Shown here one piece after another: positions 31,319 through 44,150 of a stretch of DNA of 64,000 nucleotides. Numbering within the stretch: position 1 is the first letter of the stretch; each line of letters opens with the position of its first letter. The DNA comes from Lunularia cruciata. Its lineage: Eukaryota > Streptophyta > Marchantiopsida > Lunulariales > Lunulariaceae. The notes beneath the pieces were generated by a model. It was given only the letters and a program-made list of their open reading frames with translations, ran no database searches and was not told the origin of the DNA. A program made the translations under genes and the position numbers. The stretch spans positions 16,058,001 to 16,122,000 of the forward strand of contig OX419757.1 in NCBI GenBank assembly GCA_948567375.1, read 5' to 3'.

Positions 31319-32871
31319 AAACCAAGTCAGTTCCATGTCATCCCCGATGCCTTATCACAACGTCCTAATTTGAAGTCTCTTCCTATTATCACGGTTGCAA
31401 TTATGATGGTGTCAATTAACTCCAAGGTCCAAAACAAGTTTTGGTTAGCTCTACAATAAGATCCCTTCTTCTAGATGGTACATGGTCATCTTGCAACATG
31501 CGACAAGAAGTACAACACCTTCTTCCTTAAGGAAGGCCTTCTATTCCATGAAGACCGGATCTATGTTCCAGCCAAAGGTAATCTCCGACTTGTGCGCCAT
31601 AATTTACCAATTGCTGGTCACATGGGTGTGGACAAGACCTTGGTTACCCTCCAACGCCAATGGTGGTGGCCCAACATGGCACAAGATGTTTGGGAGTTTG
31701 TCCGGTTGTGTGAGAGTTGTCAACGTAACAAGGCCAATAACCAAAAACCAAGTGGACTACTTCAACTGCTCCCCATTCCACCTACTTGTTGGGAACATGT
31801 GAGCTTGGATCTCATCACCCTTGCCCAAGACAAAGCAAGGATACATAAAAAATGTGATGTTTGTGGATAAGCTCAGTAAGCAAATCCATTTGGCACCAAC
31901 AATTGATATTGGGGATGCTCTGACCTTGGCACATATCTACTTTGACAATGTATTCAAAGATCATGGGATGTTGCATTGTACTCATCTCCAACCATGATCC
32001 TTGCTTCACTAGAAAGTTTTGGCAAGCACTCTTCTAGATACTCAGCACTAGCTTGCTTGTCCATGGCCTTTCATCCTCAAACTGATGAATAAACTGAACA
32101 TGCAAATTGCACCTTGGAAGATATGCTTTGTGCTTTCGTCAACATTCACCATACTAATTGGGATGAATGTCTTGCAGCTAAGGAGTTTGCTTACAATAAT
32201 TCTAAACAAGCAAGCACCAAATTCTCTCCTTTCTTTCTCAATTTTGGCCAAGACCTACTTGTTCCAGATTCCCTTCTTGCTCCTCCTCCATCTCATGTCC
32301 TTCATACTTCCACCTTCTTGACCACCATCTCCCAATCCCTCCAACAAGCCAAATCTCATCTCCTTGTTGCTCAAAATGGGTAGAAACAATACACAGATCA
32401 CCATTGTTGTGATCTCAGCTTTCAAGTTGGTGATAAGGTCATGCTCTCATTCAATAACCCCCCTCTCCCACTTGATACTCAAGTTTGTAAACTTGCCCTA
32501 ATTGGATAGGACCCTTTGATGTTACCTAAATTGCCTTGCCTTGTCATATGAGCATTCATCTTGTCTTTCATGTTTCCAAGTTGAAATCCTTTGTTCCTAA
32601 CCCATCTTATTTTTCCTCTTGAGTCCAACCTCCCTCTCTTCTTGTCTCTATCAATGATCACGAGGAGTACAAAGTTGATTGTCTCCTTATGTGCCACCAT
32701 ATTCAACGAGGTTGTCAACAACATATGGAGTACAAGGTCCTTTAGAAAGGGTATCCCCTTCATGATGCCACATAGGAACCTCTTTCTCATCTCCAAAATG
32801 CACTATTGGCCATCCAGGAGTTCAAAGCTTCACTAGCAACGAGGACGTCACCAATTAGCAATGGGGGAGCA
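31319..32871 (+). pseudogene. B1 RNase H tail, integrase and chromodomain, decayed
   Basis: It starts in the connection after RNase H (FHVIPDALS). The integrase zinc region is at 31475-31870 (LPIAGHMGVDKTL, CESC). Core pieces and the open stretch 32114-32383 follow (HHTNWDECLAAKEFAYNNSKQ). A chromodomain lies at about 32656-32830 (EEYKVDCLL, MEYKVL, stop, KGYPLHDAT) with stops at conserved Trp codons. It is collinear with B3 11982-10476 but more decayed, as expected for the older outer copy. It supplies the 3' half of B1 (or a B1/B2 recombinant). Confidence 0.8.
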
Positions 32872-33323
32872 TGTAACAATATGGAGTTTAACGATGAAGT
32901 TAGTAGGGCTAACAAAGTAGTAAATAAAGACAAATTAACTTATAATATTCTAGAAGTATCTAGGGAGCTTCTTAGGAAGCTTCTTGGCTAGCTTAGCTTG
33001 AATCCAAGTAGGTAGCTTCTAGAAGGAAGCTTCTAGACGCTTCTAGATGCTTCTACTAGCTTAGCTTGCACGCCAAGTAAGCAACTTCTAGAAGGAAGCT
33101 TCTTGAGAAGCTTCCCAATTAACTTGGCTTGCACTCCAAGAAAGCGGCTCAAGGAAACTTCTTGAGAAGCTTCTCAAGAGCCTTATATGATCCTTATAAA
33201 TACAAGAGCCAAAGCTCATGCTAGGTATTTGCTCATGCTAGGTATTTGGAGTTTTCTCTCATTCAAGTGTCCCAATGTGAGCTTCCATTTTCCTATTTCT
33301 CACCTTGATCTTAATCTTTTATA
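32872..33323 (+). repeat. B1 3' LTR
   Basis: It runs from TGTAACAATATGG to CTTTTATA (decayed TTTTACA), with GAAGCTTC pairs and TATAAATA near 33196. A short duplication (GCTCATGCTAGGTATTT) sits at 33210-33245. Confidence 0.85.
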
Positions 33324-33761
33324 GAGAGGATGATGAAGGGAAGGAGTTTATGGTTGCCTACGCTTGTTGCTCCAACAAATCAACATAGGCAGAGTATAGT
33401 TCACATGAGAGAGCATGCTTGGTAGCAATATAGACAATAATACATTTCCAATGTTATTTAGTTGGTAACCTTTCACTCTCATTACTTATTATTAACCATT
33501 GAAGTGGTTGATGGAGTTCGATACGCTTTCAAGGAAGCTTCCATGATGAGCTCTAATTTTATAGGAGTATGATTTCATGATTATTCATACATCTAGAGTG
33601 GTGAACCATGATACAAATGAGTTGATTAGAAACTTATGTCCTAGCAAGTAGGATCAAACTGGAGCATGTTGTCATGGTGAGATAGATGAGGAGATAGTGC
33701 CAAGTTGGCATGCATCTACCTTCCTATATTTAATTTTTGAGACCTTGGTGGTATCTTTCTC
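33324..33761 (+). pseudogene. A0 part 2: RNase H
   Basis: It continues A0 after B1. It is collinear with A1 25468-25905 (EFVVAYANRSNN, ITDHQPLKWLM and EYDFMVVHRPGVV in A1) with many stops. The TAG at 33562-33564 is at the same codon as the TAG at 25700 in A1. It ends at 33761 with TTCTC, where solo LTR C1 is inserted. Confidence 0.8.
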
Positions 33762-36761
33762 TATGACAACTCAATATGTATCACTTTTGTAGTAATGTAT
33801 GAGTAATTGTTTGTTCACATAGAGATACAGATCAAGAATGTTCAAAGACAAAGTGAAATTAGCTTTGTAGTTCTCTCGGTTACATCTTTAATCTCTTGGG
33901 CAGAAACAACACCCAGAAGAGAGTACCAAATGCTCATTAGAGGTCTTGCTACAAATAATTGTCTCTCAAAATCACAATTCTTTAGTTACATTCCAAATTG
34001 ACATCAATTGTGATGATTCAATTGATATGAAGATGGCTACTTTGCCTCAAAATTGCATTTCATCCCTCCATCAAAAGTACAACTTCCCAATTTGAGGTTA
34101 CTTCACATCATCTTGTTATTTGTGACTACAAATGATAAATATTGAAAGTAATACAATTCTCTCAGATTGATCAAGATATTGCTTTGGATGCTCTCTACTC
34201 AAGATGAATGTAGAGTTATAGAATCAAACATCTAATGTTTCTCAATTGCAATCCAAATTCTCCATCCACTGGCAGATAGAGATATTCAATTGATACTCAA
34301 AATTAAGCAAAATGACAAGCACTTCATCATCACTTTGCTTCAATCATCTTCTGCTGTTTACTAAATACAAAACACCCCAAATGGTTGCTCTAAATAGTCA
34401 AACCATTGGGAAGTTACAAAAACTACCTAAATTACTTAATTGTTACAAGTACTTTCTACCATGTAGTAGATACAAGCAACTTTACTTACAAAATTGCCAC
34501 TTCAAATCTGTAATTGCTATTGACTTAGATCCAACTTGAGTACTACTTTGACTTTGGCATCTTCATCCAAATCCACTACAAGTGTCTCCTACACCTTAGG
34601 TTCTAGATCTATTACTATTGAAGTCACATCATCAATTTGCAATGCAATTGAAGTCATAGATATACTAACACTATCTTGTTTTCCTATTCTAACACCCCTA
34701 GATGACTCGAGTAAGTCAGCCAAGTTCACTTGCACTTTGATCTCAACTACTTTGGATTGGCTTATTGCTTTCTTGCTTAGGATGGTGGCAAAACTATCTA
34801 CATTCATTTTAACTAAATTTAATCTAAGGCAAATGTTATCTCCTACTTTTATCATCTTCCTATTTACTCTATCTCTAGGGCAAATGAGCAAGTTGTTTAA
34901 GTCCACTTCCTTTGCCTTCTTTTGTCTCATCTCCTTGCACCAACAATTTTAGCTTGTGCAAGTATGCCTCCTTTAGTTTTGCTTTTGGCTCCTATACTAA
35001 GCATCACCTTAAAATGTCAAGTGACATCACAAACTCTCCTTCATTGAGAAGGCTTTGCATTGGGTCACTTCCTTTGACAAATGCATCCAAAGTTTATGCA
35101 ATTCAATGGTATGTTTCTCCTCCATCACCCTCTTTTCTCCCTCAGCATTGGCTATGAGCTTTGGCACCCTAGACAAGATCATGAAGATGTTTTTCTTCTT
35201 GGGCTTGGATAGTTGTCTCCTTTTGCCAATCCCAATCCTTCTTTGTAGCCACTCACCTTAATTCCACCATAGTTTGTTCATGCAGTTGGATTTGAGTCCC
35301 ATGGTGAATTAAGTTGGTCTATGCTCCTCCAACTCTTCTTTCATCTTCTCAAGAGCCTCCTTTTGCTCCAAAATTTCTTCCTTTTGGTGCTCCAAGTACC
35401 TTCCTCTTTGGTTGTAGCTACTTTCAGACTTTGTTGTTGAATAATAGCATCAACCTAGAGTACTTTGGCTTTGTATTGACTTTGTGCCAGCATTGCCTTC
35501 AAATGAGTCACCTCTACACTCAATGCCCTAATCATTTGCAGCTTGTGCTTCACCTCTAGATGCTCTATCTTTGCTTCTTGCATCCATTCCTATAGATACA
35601 CCATTAGAGCTTAGATCATGCTAGACAAATAGTTCACTCCTTGGAACATGTCTTCTGGTCCTCCTTTATCTTTAGATGTGACCATCTGCACTTTGGTCCA
35701 AAGCCCGTGAATGGTACAAAGTAGTGTTGTGGAAAATCCATTCTCCACTACCTCATATCTGCTTTGTTTGTTGATAGAAGCAATCAACCTGATTCATGCT
35801 TGCTTGTGCAAACATCATATGAAAGAACACCACTTGTTGCTTCATCACATAGGTGGTATGCTCTAGCTAGCTTCATCATTACCCCAATGATACTTTGCCT
35901 CACCAGGTCCTCATAGGTGTCCACCTTATACCCATTCTTCTTCTTGGGTTCACTAAATGATGCTTTTAACTCCTCCATTTCCTCCAAGGCATCACACTTC
36001 TGACTGAAAGTGATCCCTATAGGTTCTCTTGCATCATTCCCAACACTAATCTCTAGTCGGATTCAGTCCAACATGTAGGGTTTCCTCTCTTCCCCTTTGC
36101 ACTTGGACCGTCCTCATAGTTGCTTGTGGCTATCTCTATCATGAATCTTGGAAAAGTCAAGTTCCAATTCCATCTGAGGAAAGTGATCTAGAGTTGGCTC
36201 AAAACTTTGAATCTACCCTCCTAATAACAAGATTTTTGACCAAGATGGCAAAAACTTGGTGACTTTCCTTAAGAGGCATCTTGACTTGCTCTTCCTTACT
36301 TGGTTTTGCACACAAAAACCCAACAACTTGGCTTACAACTCTACACCAATCCAATAGACTACACAAGTTATAGGGCAAACTTGGTTCAACATTGCAAAAT
36401 TCCCTCCGCCAAGTCTTAATTTTATACTTCTCTGATTTAAAGTCATTCTTCAGTCAAAACTCAGTCAAAAATTATGCTTAATGCATGTTTACTCATGTCA
36501 TATTTTAATATATCCTCACATAAGGTAACTATTCATGATGGGCATCCTTTGTTGGTTGGTACTACCCAAGTCAAGTTTGCAGTTGAAGATCCTTAGATCC
36601 GGGTGTCTTCAACCCAATGCAAAGTATCCTCACTTTGGATCTTCCATCCTCCCAAGTCAGATCTAAGTCTTCTTCTTCTTCTCCAATATGAAGTCAACTT
36701 CCTTGGGTTGGATTGGATTTCCTACTTTGGATCCAAATCTGCCAATTTTCTACATCTAATT
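33762..36761 (-). mobile_element. C1: old family C solo LTR in A0, major part
   Basis: The left end is decayed (TATGACAACTCAATATG, where C2 has TGTGACAACC). The right end lies at 57558-57626, beyond the nested C2. A0 pol is continuous across, with TTCTC (33757-33761) and CTCTC (57627-57631) as target duplication. The total of about 3.07 kb equals one LTR, with no gag or pol, so it is a solo LTR. It is far more diverged than C0 or the C2 LTRs. Confidence 0.8.
34536..36190 (-). pseudogene. C1 LTR-borne frame, strongly decayed
   Basis: Fragments of the family C LTR protein are readable on the minus strand. The coiled-coil C-terminus is at 34930-34589 (NLLICPRDRVNRKMIKVGDN, matching LIKLRTRVDRKILEVEDN in C0). 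A piece of the N-terminal domain is at 35987-35784 (EPKKKNGYKVDTYEDLVRQ). Stops and shifts are frequent. Its value is as the oldest of four copies, showing that the coding content of this LTR is ancestral to the family in this genome. Confidence 0.7.
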
Positions 36762-39700
36762 TGTGACAACCTGGCAAATATCACTTTTGCGGTAATCGGG
36801 TCAGTAGAGTTTGTTCCCGCAGAGATACTATCTAGAATTGGTCAAATACGAAGACAAAAGTCACAATCGTAGTTCTTCTTGGTTTCTTCTTTAATCTCTC
36901 AGGTAGAAGCTACACCCAGAAGAGAGTAATCAGCTCACAATCTTGACAACTTGTCACGAATACACACACACACATAATCACAACATAGCAAATTCTGTCC
37001 AAACAACTCTTGATTGTGATGATTCAGATTCTCTTGAAGATGGCACTTCACTGCGAAGACCAATTTTGCCTCAGAATTGTGTTCCACCCCTCCATTGAAA
37101 GCACAACTTCCTCGATCAAAATTGCTTCACATCAACTTCGTGCTGCACTCACCAATGCAGAATACTACCAACACTACAATTCCTCTCAGACCTGTCAAGG
37201 CATTGCTCTAATGCACTTCACTCAGGATCAAACACACAGAATGAAGATCAAGGCTGTAGATTCTAACATCCAGAGACACACTGACTTGCTCTTTGGAATT
37301 CTCCACACACTCACAAACACAAACACAAAATTGACAATCAGAATTAAGCTTAAGCGACGAGTACTGAGAACAGCACTTTGCTTTATCTATCCTCAGAAAT
37401 ATGAATACTGAATAGCATCGTACTGCGATTGCTCCACTTAAATACTGAAGCAAACGGTAGACTTGCCTACTAAGGCACCGCTTCCTAACATCCTTTCCTA
37501 CTTGTAGATTCTAAGTGACAGTCTATCTCTTCATATCTGCCTCTTCCTATCTCAAGATTAGTACTTACACCGATCCGATGTCAACCTCATCATTGGCTTC
37601 CAAACCCGATGATCTTCTTACTATTTCACCTTCTTCGGGTATGGCTGATTCTACCAAATTCTTTTTTATTCTACCACTTCTTCACTACAATCTACAATTG
37701 AGCTCATGGGTAATCCATTTACATCCTTATCTCCTGACCCACTCTTCTCTAATGTGTCAATCATCAAGTCCAATGACACTTGTACTTCTACATCTGCGAC
37801 ATTGGGTTTCGTATCCACTGTCACACTCTTCCAAATCTTCTCTAATTCCGAATTAACTAAATCTAGTCTAAGACTAACATTATTCTCTACCTCTAACATC
37901 TTCCCATCTACACGCTCTCTTAATCGAATCAGCAACATGTTCATGTCTCCATCCTTGGCTTTTTGCTTCCGAGTCTCCTGCACAAGTAATTTCAACTCAT
38001 GTAGGCAAGCTTCCTCCAATCTCCCTTCAGCCTCCGTGCTTAAAATTGCTCTTAACTTTCTTGCAACTTCCTCTACTGATTCTGATTCATGTCCTCGAGA
38101 GCGCTCTACCTTCAGTTCTTCACGATACATCTTTAGCTCGTCTTCATACTCCGCAGCAAGCATCTTCTTCTCCTCTTCATATTGTGTACTTTGTAACTCA
38201 ACACTTTTGACTAGCTCTTGTAATCATTCTTCTTCCTCTTGCCTGGCTGCTAACTCCCTCTGCCATGCTTGATCCTTCCCTGCTGCACTCTTCTTCAAAG
38301 TATCCAACTCCTGCTCCATTACGATGGTCATTGCCTTCAAATGAACATTCTCGATGCGCACATCACTCACTTCTTCCTTCATCTTATTGAGCCACATTGC
38401 CTATTCCTTGAATTGTCCGGCTTGCTTCTGCAACTCCTTCTCCTTCTCTGTGCAGCTTCCTTGTAGCAGGGTCAGCATTTTCTTCACCAAGCATTCCTCC
38501 CTCCAAAGTTCTTCCACTTCTTGCGATCTTTGGACTTGTTGTTCCTACAGCTCCTTCACTTCACTTACCAGAAACTTCACCATCAGTAATTCATTCATCC
38601 CCTTCCTATGATCTTGGGGAATTACTCTTCGATGTTCCTTCAATAGTTCCAATAGTGGTGTTACCACCTTTGTCAGATAGGATATCCTGCTGAAATGCTC
38701 TTCCTCTTCATCGCCACCTTCATCTGGAGTCTTCTTTTCCATCATCGGCTCCTTCATCCAAAGTCACAATCTTTGTATCCTCATTGTGTTGGCACTTTCT
38801 TCATCTTGGCCTCTTGAACTTGGCCTTGCGGGATTCTCTGCTTCTTCTTATGCTCTTGACTTATTTGCTATCATTGTCTGACAAGCCTCACTTATTGCTG
38901 CCAATTGCTGGACCTCTGGCTCTCCATCGCTATCGCTCCCAGACTCCTCACTTTTCAAGGTGAGCTCCTCTTCTTCCGAGTCCTCTTCTTGCAACTCAGT
39001 CTCTTTTCCAGACTTTGATCCCGATGATGCCTTTGTTACAATCTTCGCCGTCTTCAACATCAGCCGTCGAGTCTTCCTTTGCTTGGGAGGCGACCTTGCT
39101 TCTTTGGGTTTGCTACGCTTCTTTGTCTTTGGACAGGTAATATCTTCAATTTTCCACTGTCCCGTCCTTGCAAAGTATTCGTCATTTGCTCAAAGATGCA
39201 GCATATACTAGCGCTCCTCATCGTCTGCTTCCCGTCTCAAATCAGGATGCATGTAAGACACCATATGATGACGCTCGTCTTTGGATAGTAAATTCAGCCC
39301 AAAGTAGAAGTGAGCTACGAACAGTGCAAAGTTATGCGGTGGCAAGCCCGTTCTCCAATTTACCACCATCTGCCTTATTTGGTGGTGAAAGCACTTTGCC
39401 CAATTCACGGGAACTCCTGCAAACATCTAATGGAAAAATACGGCCTGCTGCATGTTCACGTAGGTAGTTTGTTTTGGCTTGAACATGGCCATCATTGCCC
39501 CCACGATACTTCTTAGGATCAGGTCCTGGTAGGACTTCACCTTGTAGCTATTCGTGGTTCTCGGAGCAAAGAACAAATTTCGGATTTCCGCCGTCTTTTC
39601 TGCAGCATCACACTTCCGATAGAAGGTGATCCCCGTTGGTTCTCCGGCTTCTCTTCCCAATACCAACTTCCAATCTGACTCAGTCCATCGAGCCAGATTG

Positions 39701-40448
39701 CCTCTCTTCCCTTCCACCTCAGGACCCTCCTCACAATTACTAGCAGCAATCTCTGCCATCACTCCCGGGAAACTGAAATTCCAGTTCCATGCTAAAAATG
39801 TAATACAAAGTCTAATCAAGACTTTGATTCTTACCACTACATCTACCCTTCAAATTGAAAAACCTCTCACTGCCAGGGCGTTTGCCACCTTCTTTGCCAT
39901 GATTTGTTCTCCCGTTCTACGATGTTGGAAAATAAGACCCTCTCCTAGACGAGACACTCTAACTCCCTCAAGGTTTCAGAAAATCTCACTCTCGATGGGC
40001 TTCCAAACACGCAGTACTGCATGACGACTACTCAAAGGAATTGGAAATTTACTCAGAGTATTCAACTTCCCCCTGCGCAGTCGCAATTTTATATTGCCTT
40101 GAATTGCAATCATTCTTCAATTGATTTCATTTGTGAATTTCTCTCTTCTGCATGCACTCCCGATCACTGTCAAGACATGCTTCTTCTGCCCCAGTGGTTT
40201 CTTGAAATGTACCTTCTTGCCACATACAAAGGTTGTTAAATGGTCTTTGTCTGTCCTGCATCTTCCAACTCAAAGATGGTGATCTTCGGACTTTTTCCGA
40301 CGTACTCCTCTTCCGAGTACCTCCATCATCGGATCTAATGTCAGCTTCCTTGGCTTTCTTCCAAAGTTACTTCCGTCCATTCTTTGTCCGCAATTCGACT
40401 TTCCGTGCTTACTTTGTCTCTTAACCACTACTAACCATAGAAGAAACA
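36762..40448 (-). repeat. C2 3' LTR, 3.69 kb
   Basis: On the plus strand it begins TGTGACAACCTGG and ends at GAAGAAACA, next to a pyrimidine tract. It contains about 470 bp (about 37159-37627) and about 115 bp (about 40070-40190) that are deleted from the 5' LTR. C0 has both stretches, so they are original. A short CA microsatellite is at about 36962-36974. Confidence 0.9.
37600..40066 (-). pseudogene. C2 3' LTR-borne frame, decayed
   Basis: It encodes the same protein as C0 5165-7729. The N-terminal domain is in 39837-39208 (CITFLAWNWNFSF, RWTESDWKLVLG, FVAHFYFGLNLL), the acidic Ser/Glu part in 39060-38848 (EEDSEEEELTL), and the coiled coil in 38757-37666 (TKVVTPLLELLKEHRR, ENVHLKAMTIVMEQELD). 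A Trp of C0 (AIWRLDV) is a stop here and in the 5' LTR copy, so that change predates insertion. Other stops are private. The preserved domain order in a copy inside an element supports a real gene product. Function is unknown. Confidence 0.75.
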
Positions 40449-40461
40449 TACCCCCTCCCTC
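40449..40461 (-). other. C2 polypurine tract
   Basis: The minus-strand sequence GAGGGAGGGGGTA lies directly before the 3' LTR start. It is the expected primer for plus-strand synthesis. Confidence 0.75.
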
Positions 40462-43372
40462 AAATGTGAGCATCCCCGCGAGCACCGACAACCGGGCTTT
40501 TATACAAAGTCGGGTTTGGGGTCCAATATTTTCTAACCCTCCAACCATTGACACGAGTTGCAAAAGGATTGCCATCTAGGTCTACGAGTTGAATGGAACC
40601 ATTATCATAGATGTGCATCACACGATACGGTCCCATCCACCTCAGATGTAATTTTCCTGGAAAAAATAGGCGGCAATTATCATATAATAATACCAAGTCA
40701 CCTTCCTGAACAGTCACAGGTTTGATTCTTTTATCGTGCCAAACTTTCCGTTGTTCTTGAATTTCCTTTGTAGTTTGCATTGCATCATCACTTTTCTCTT
40801 TCAACCACATCAGTTGATGGATCCAAAGATCTTGACTTTCTTCCTCCAACAAATGTTCTTCACAAAGTATTCTATATGTTGGGACTTCAAACTCTACTTG
40901 TAAAATGGGATGCAATCCGTATGTCAGGAAATAAGGAGTTTGCTTGGTAGTAATCTTTTCAGTTGTTTGATATGCCCACAACGCTGCAGATAACTTCGTA
41001 TCCCAATCATAGGCATAGTTGACTGTCACCTTATTCAAAATTTTACACAGCAATCCATTGGCTTTCTCCGAGAGTCCATTTGCTTTTGGGTTGTAAGGCG
41101 TGGTCTTTTGATGCTTAATTTGGAAGTATTTGGTTAACACCTCCACCATTGAGTTCAAAAAATGAGTTCCTCGATCACTGACCAATTCCAGAGGACACCC
41201 ATAACGGGAAATGATGTTTCGGAAGAAAAATTCTGCTACTGTCTCTGCATCATCTCTTCGTGTTGCCTCTACTTCCACCATCTTGGTGGCATAATCAATA
41301 CATACTAAGATGTACCTTTTCCTTGTGACACGGGTTATTGGTTGAATAGGTCCCACAAAATCAATACCCTATTTCTCAAATGGGGCCAAAGGCAAAATTG
41401 TTTCAAAGGCCACTGTGAAGTCACCGTCGGTTTCCTTGTTCTTTGACATGCATCACAACTCCGAATATATGCATGAGTATCTTTATACATTGTAGGTCAC
41501 CAATACCCTGCCGAAAGAATTTTCTTTACCGTATTTTTCAGGGCATAGTGTCCCCCCAATGCTTCCGAGTGCAAGGATTTGATGGACTCCTCCTACTTTG
41601 TAGGCTTCCAAGCATCTCCAAAGTACTTCATCTTTGCCCATTTTTAAAAAAATGTTGTGTTTCAATTGGTACGGTCCCATTTTCCGAAGTAAGACTGCTC
41701 TTTGTTCTGGGTCCAGCCTCTTAGGACAATGGCACGTATGCAAATAATGATATTCCGCCACATACCACGTACTTTGAACAGCTATTAAATGATATAACTC
41801 TTCATCAGGAAACCGATCATCGATTTCCAAATCTTGGTCTTGAGTTTCTAACCTAGATAAGAAGTCCGCATTTGAATGCAAAGCTCCCTTCCTTACTTAT
41901 ACAGTGTATGTGAATTCTTGTAACAACAAGATCCATCATGCAATTTGCCCGGACAAATCTGCCTTCTTGACCAAGTGTTGCAGTGCATAATGGTCTACAT
42001 AGAGGATGAATTCATATCCTAATAGGTAGTGGAAAAATTTCTTGCAGGCATACACCATCCCGAGTGCTTCCTTTTCAGTCATTGAATAGTTCTTTTCCAA
42101 AACTGAAAGTTGTTGGCTAGCATAATACACCGGGTAGTCCTTTTTCTTCTCGTCCTTCTGACTTAAGACAACTCCGATGGCCATGGACAAAGTGTCCACA
42201 TATACATGAAAAGGGACGTCCCAATTTGGGGCCCTCATGACTGGTGCTTCAACCAATTTCTTCTTCAATACTTGGAAAGCTTCTTCTTGAGTTGCTTCCC
42301 ACAGATAATCTTTGGATTTCTTCAGAAGCTTGGTAAGGGGTGCAGCAAGCACCACATAATTTGACACAAAGCGTCTATAGTATCCAACGTGTCCTAAGAA
42401 GGCTCTTAGCTCCCAGAGGTTCTTTGGGGATTCCAAAGCTGCAATTACTTTAACCTTCTCGACATCCACTTCAATACCTTGGCTTGACACCCGATGCCCC
42501 AGAAGAATTCCTTCCTTCATTGCAAAGAAGCATTTCTCCGGGTGTAATGACAAGCCAGCAAAACCACACCTTTCAAAAGTTTGGCAAAGGTAATCTATAT
42601 GTACATCTCTTCGCCCAAACACGCAAAAATCATCAATGAAGACTTCCACAAATTTACGTAGAAACTCTTTGAATATTGAGTTCATCATCCGTTGGAAAGT
42701 AGCAGGAGCATTACACAACCCAAAGGGCATTTGATTGTAAGCAAAAGTGCCCCAATCAGTCGTGAATGTGGTTTTGTCCTTGTCTTCTTCTTGAATGGAT
42801 ACTTGATTGTACCCTAAAAATCCATCGAGAAAACTATAGCATGGATGACCAGCTACTTGGTCCAGAATTGTATCTGTAAATGGTAAAGGATGATGGTCCT
42901 TTCTGGTGACTGCATTTAATTTGTGAGAATCTTGGCACATTCAAATTTTCCCTATCTTCTTCTTTGGAACAATGACAATGGGTGAAACCCACTCACTGCT
43001 TAGAACAAGGAAAATAATTCTGGCCCCTAAGTACTTATCAATTTTGTCTTTTACCAGGAGGGAGTACTTTGGTTTCAGGCGGTATTGTCTTTGCCGAACC
43101 GGAATTGCACCTTTGACCAGATCAATCCGGTGCTCACCAAATTCCCATGGAATTCCCGGCATTTGGTCAATAGACCAGGCAAATACATCCTGGAACTCTA
43201 TAAACAGGGCAGTGTATCCTGCCAACTCCTCGGCGGTGATTGTCTTTGATATCTTTAAAATATTTTCTTCAGTCAAGACCACATCTTGACAGTGATCAGG
43301 GTTAATGACACCTTCTACGTGACTTACTCGACTCAGTCCAAGACGTATTGCCGTCAAACCCCCTTCCTCCAA
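40460..43372 (-). pseudogene. C2 pol: RT, RNase H, integrase
   Basis: One frame with a few stops runs from 43372 to 40460. RT has SEWVSPIVIVPKKK, then a TGA at the GKI/MCQD junction (expected Arg), CQDSHKLNAVT, FLDGFLGYNQV, GLCNAPATFQRMM and the VFIDDFCVFG catalytic loop. RNase H is at about 42250-41936 (FHVYVDTLSMAIGVVLSQ). The integrase zinc region lies at 41881-41400 and the core at 41356 onward (VCIDYATKMVE, LVSDRGTHFLN, ANGLSEKANGL). It ends with a GPYRVMHIYDNGS C-terminal domain and no chromodomain. All catalytic residues I can place are present. A few substitutions separate it from an open frame. Confidence 0.9.
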
Positions 43373-43443
43373 GTCTTGTTCACCCGAGGCAATGTCGTAT
43401 GGGTCTTCTTCGTCGACCTCTACCTCATAGCATTCCAGATAAT

Positions 43444-44136
43444 TTACTTGGACATGGCTTTGGAGTCCTCGGAAGACGGAGACAATGAATCTTTGGATTC
43501 ATCCTCGTCTTCTGACAAAGTAGTTTCTCCAAGATGAGGAACCTTCATCCAACTTACTGTCACCAGCTTTTGTTCTTTAGAAGAAATATCTTTAAATCGT
43601 AATTTTTGCTGATGCCAATCCATCATAACCTGGGCGCTGTACAACCAGGGTCTCCCGATCAAGAGAGGGTAGCCAGTTTTGGTTACTGGTCGTAACACAA
43701 TGTAGTTTAATTTGAAGGGCACCCCTCCTATAATCGTGGTGATATTTGACAGCATGTCCAAGGGCCGTCTCCTGGTTTGATCCACAAACTTAAGTATTTG
43801 GGGTGTTGGTTCAAATGTTGTGTACCCCAGTCGATGTGCAATGTCTTTTGTCATGACATTTACACCTGACCCCAAATCAATGGGTATGGATGTAATCATA
43901 CAGCCTACTATCTCCGCATCCACCTTAGGAGATCCCAAATCTTCTTGTTCAATACGATAAATTGCGGGCAAGTCTTTCTTTGTCATCGCCCTTACTTTCT
44001 TGAGGGCTGAACTTAGCTGCTTTTTATAAAGCTTATTGTCCTCCCATAATTGTTTAAACGTGACATTCATGCTTGTAGACGCCATATCTGCCACAATATC
44101 GTACTGTGGAACTCCCCCCAATTTCACCAGATTCAT
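43444..44136 (-). pseudogene. C2 aspartic protease region
   Basis: An open stretch of 230 codons. The active site is IPIDLGSGVNVM, with the D-L-G form common in Athila/Tat-type elements, and the C-terminal signature is LLIGRPWLYSAQV. It lies in the -1 frame relative to gag, beginning where gag stops after a run of six A (CAAAAAATTTAG at about 44151-44162). That may reflect gag-pol frameshifting or a decay mutation. It ends in an acidic Ser-rich tail, and RT follows in another frame. Confidence 0.8.
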
Positions 44137-44150
44137 CTTTGGCTTTGGTT

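Larger units (their letters stand above)
1351..33323 (+). mobile_element. B1: chromovirus-type Ty3/gypsy element, heavily nested
   Basis: The outer boundaries are a 5' LTR at 1351 and a 3' LTR ending near 33323. A0 pol is continuous across them, with flanking AAGAG (1346-1350) and GAGAG (33324-33328) as a target duplication with one mismatch. Own sequence is 1351-3502 (LTR, gag, protease) and, at the right, 31319-33323 (integrase, chromodomain, 3' LTR). Between them lie B2, C0, B3, D1, A1 and E. A stretch of RT/RNase H between the left part (ending 10014) and the right part (from 31319) is missing. The primer site for initiator tRNA-Met and the chromodomain after integrase place family B among plant chromoviruses. 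Confidence 0.75.

Noticed and set aside
36962-36974. CA microsatellite as a functional element
   Set aside because: It is very short and part of the family C LTR; it is present in similar form near 46798.
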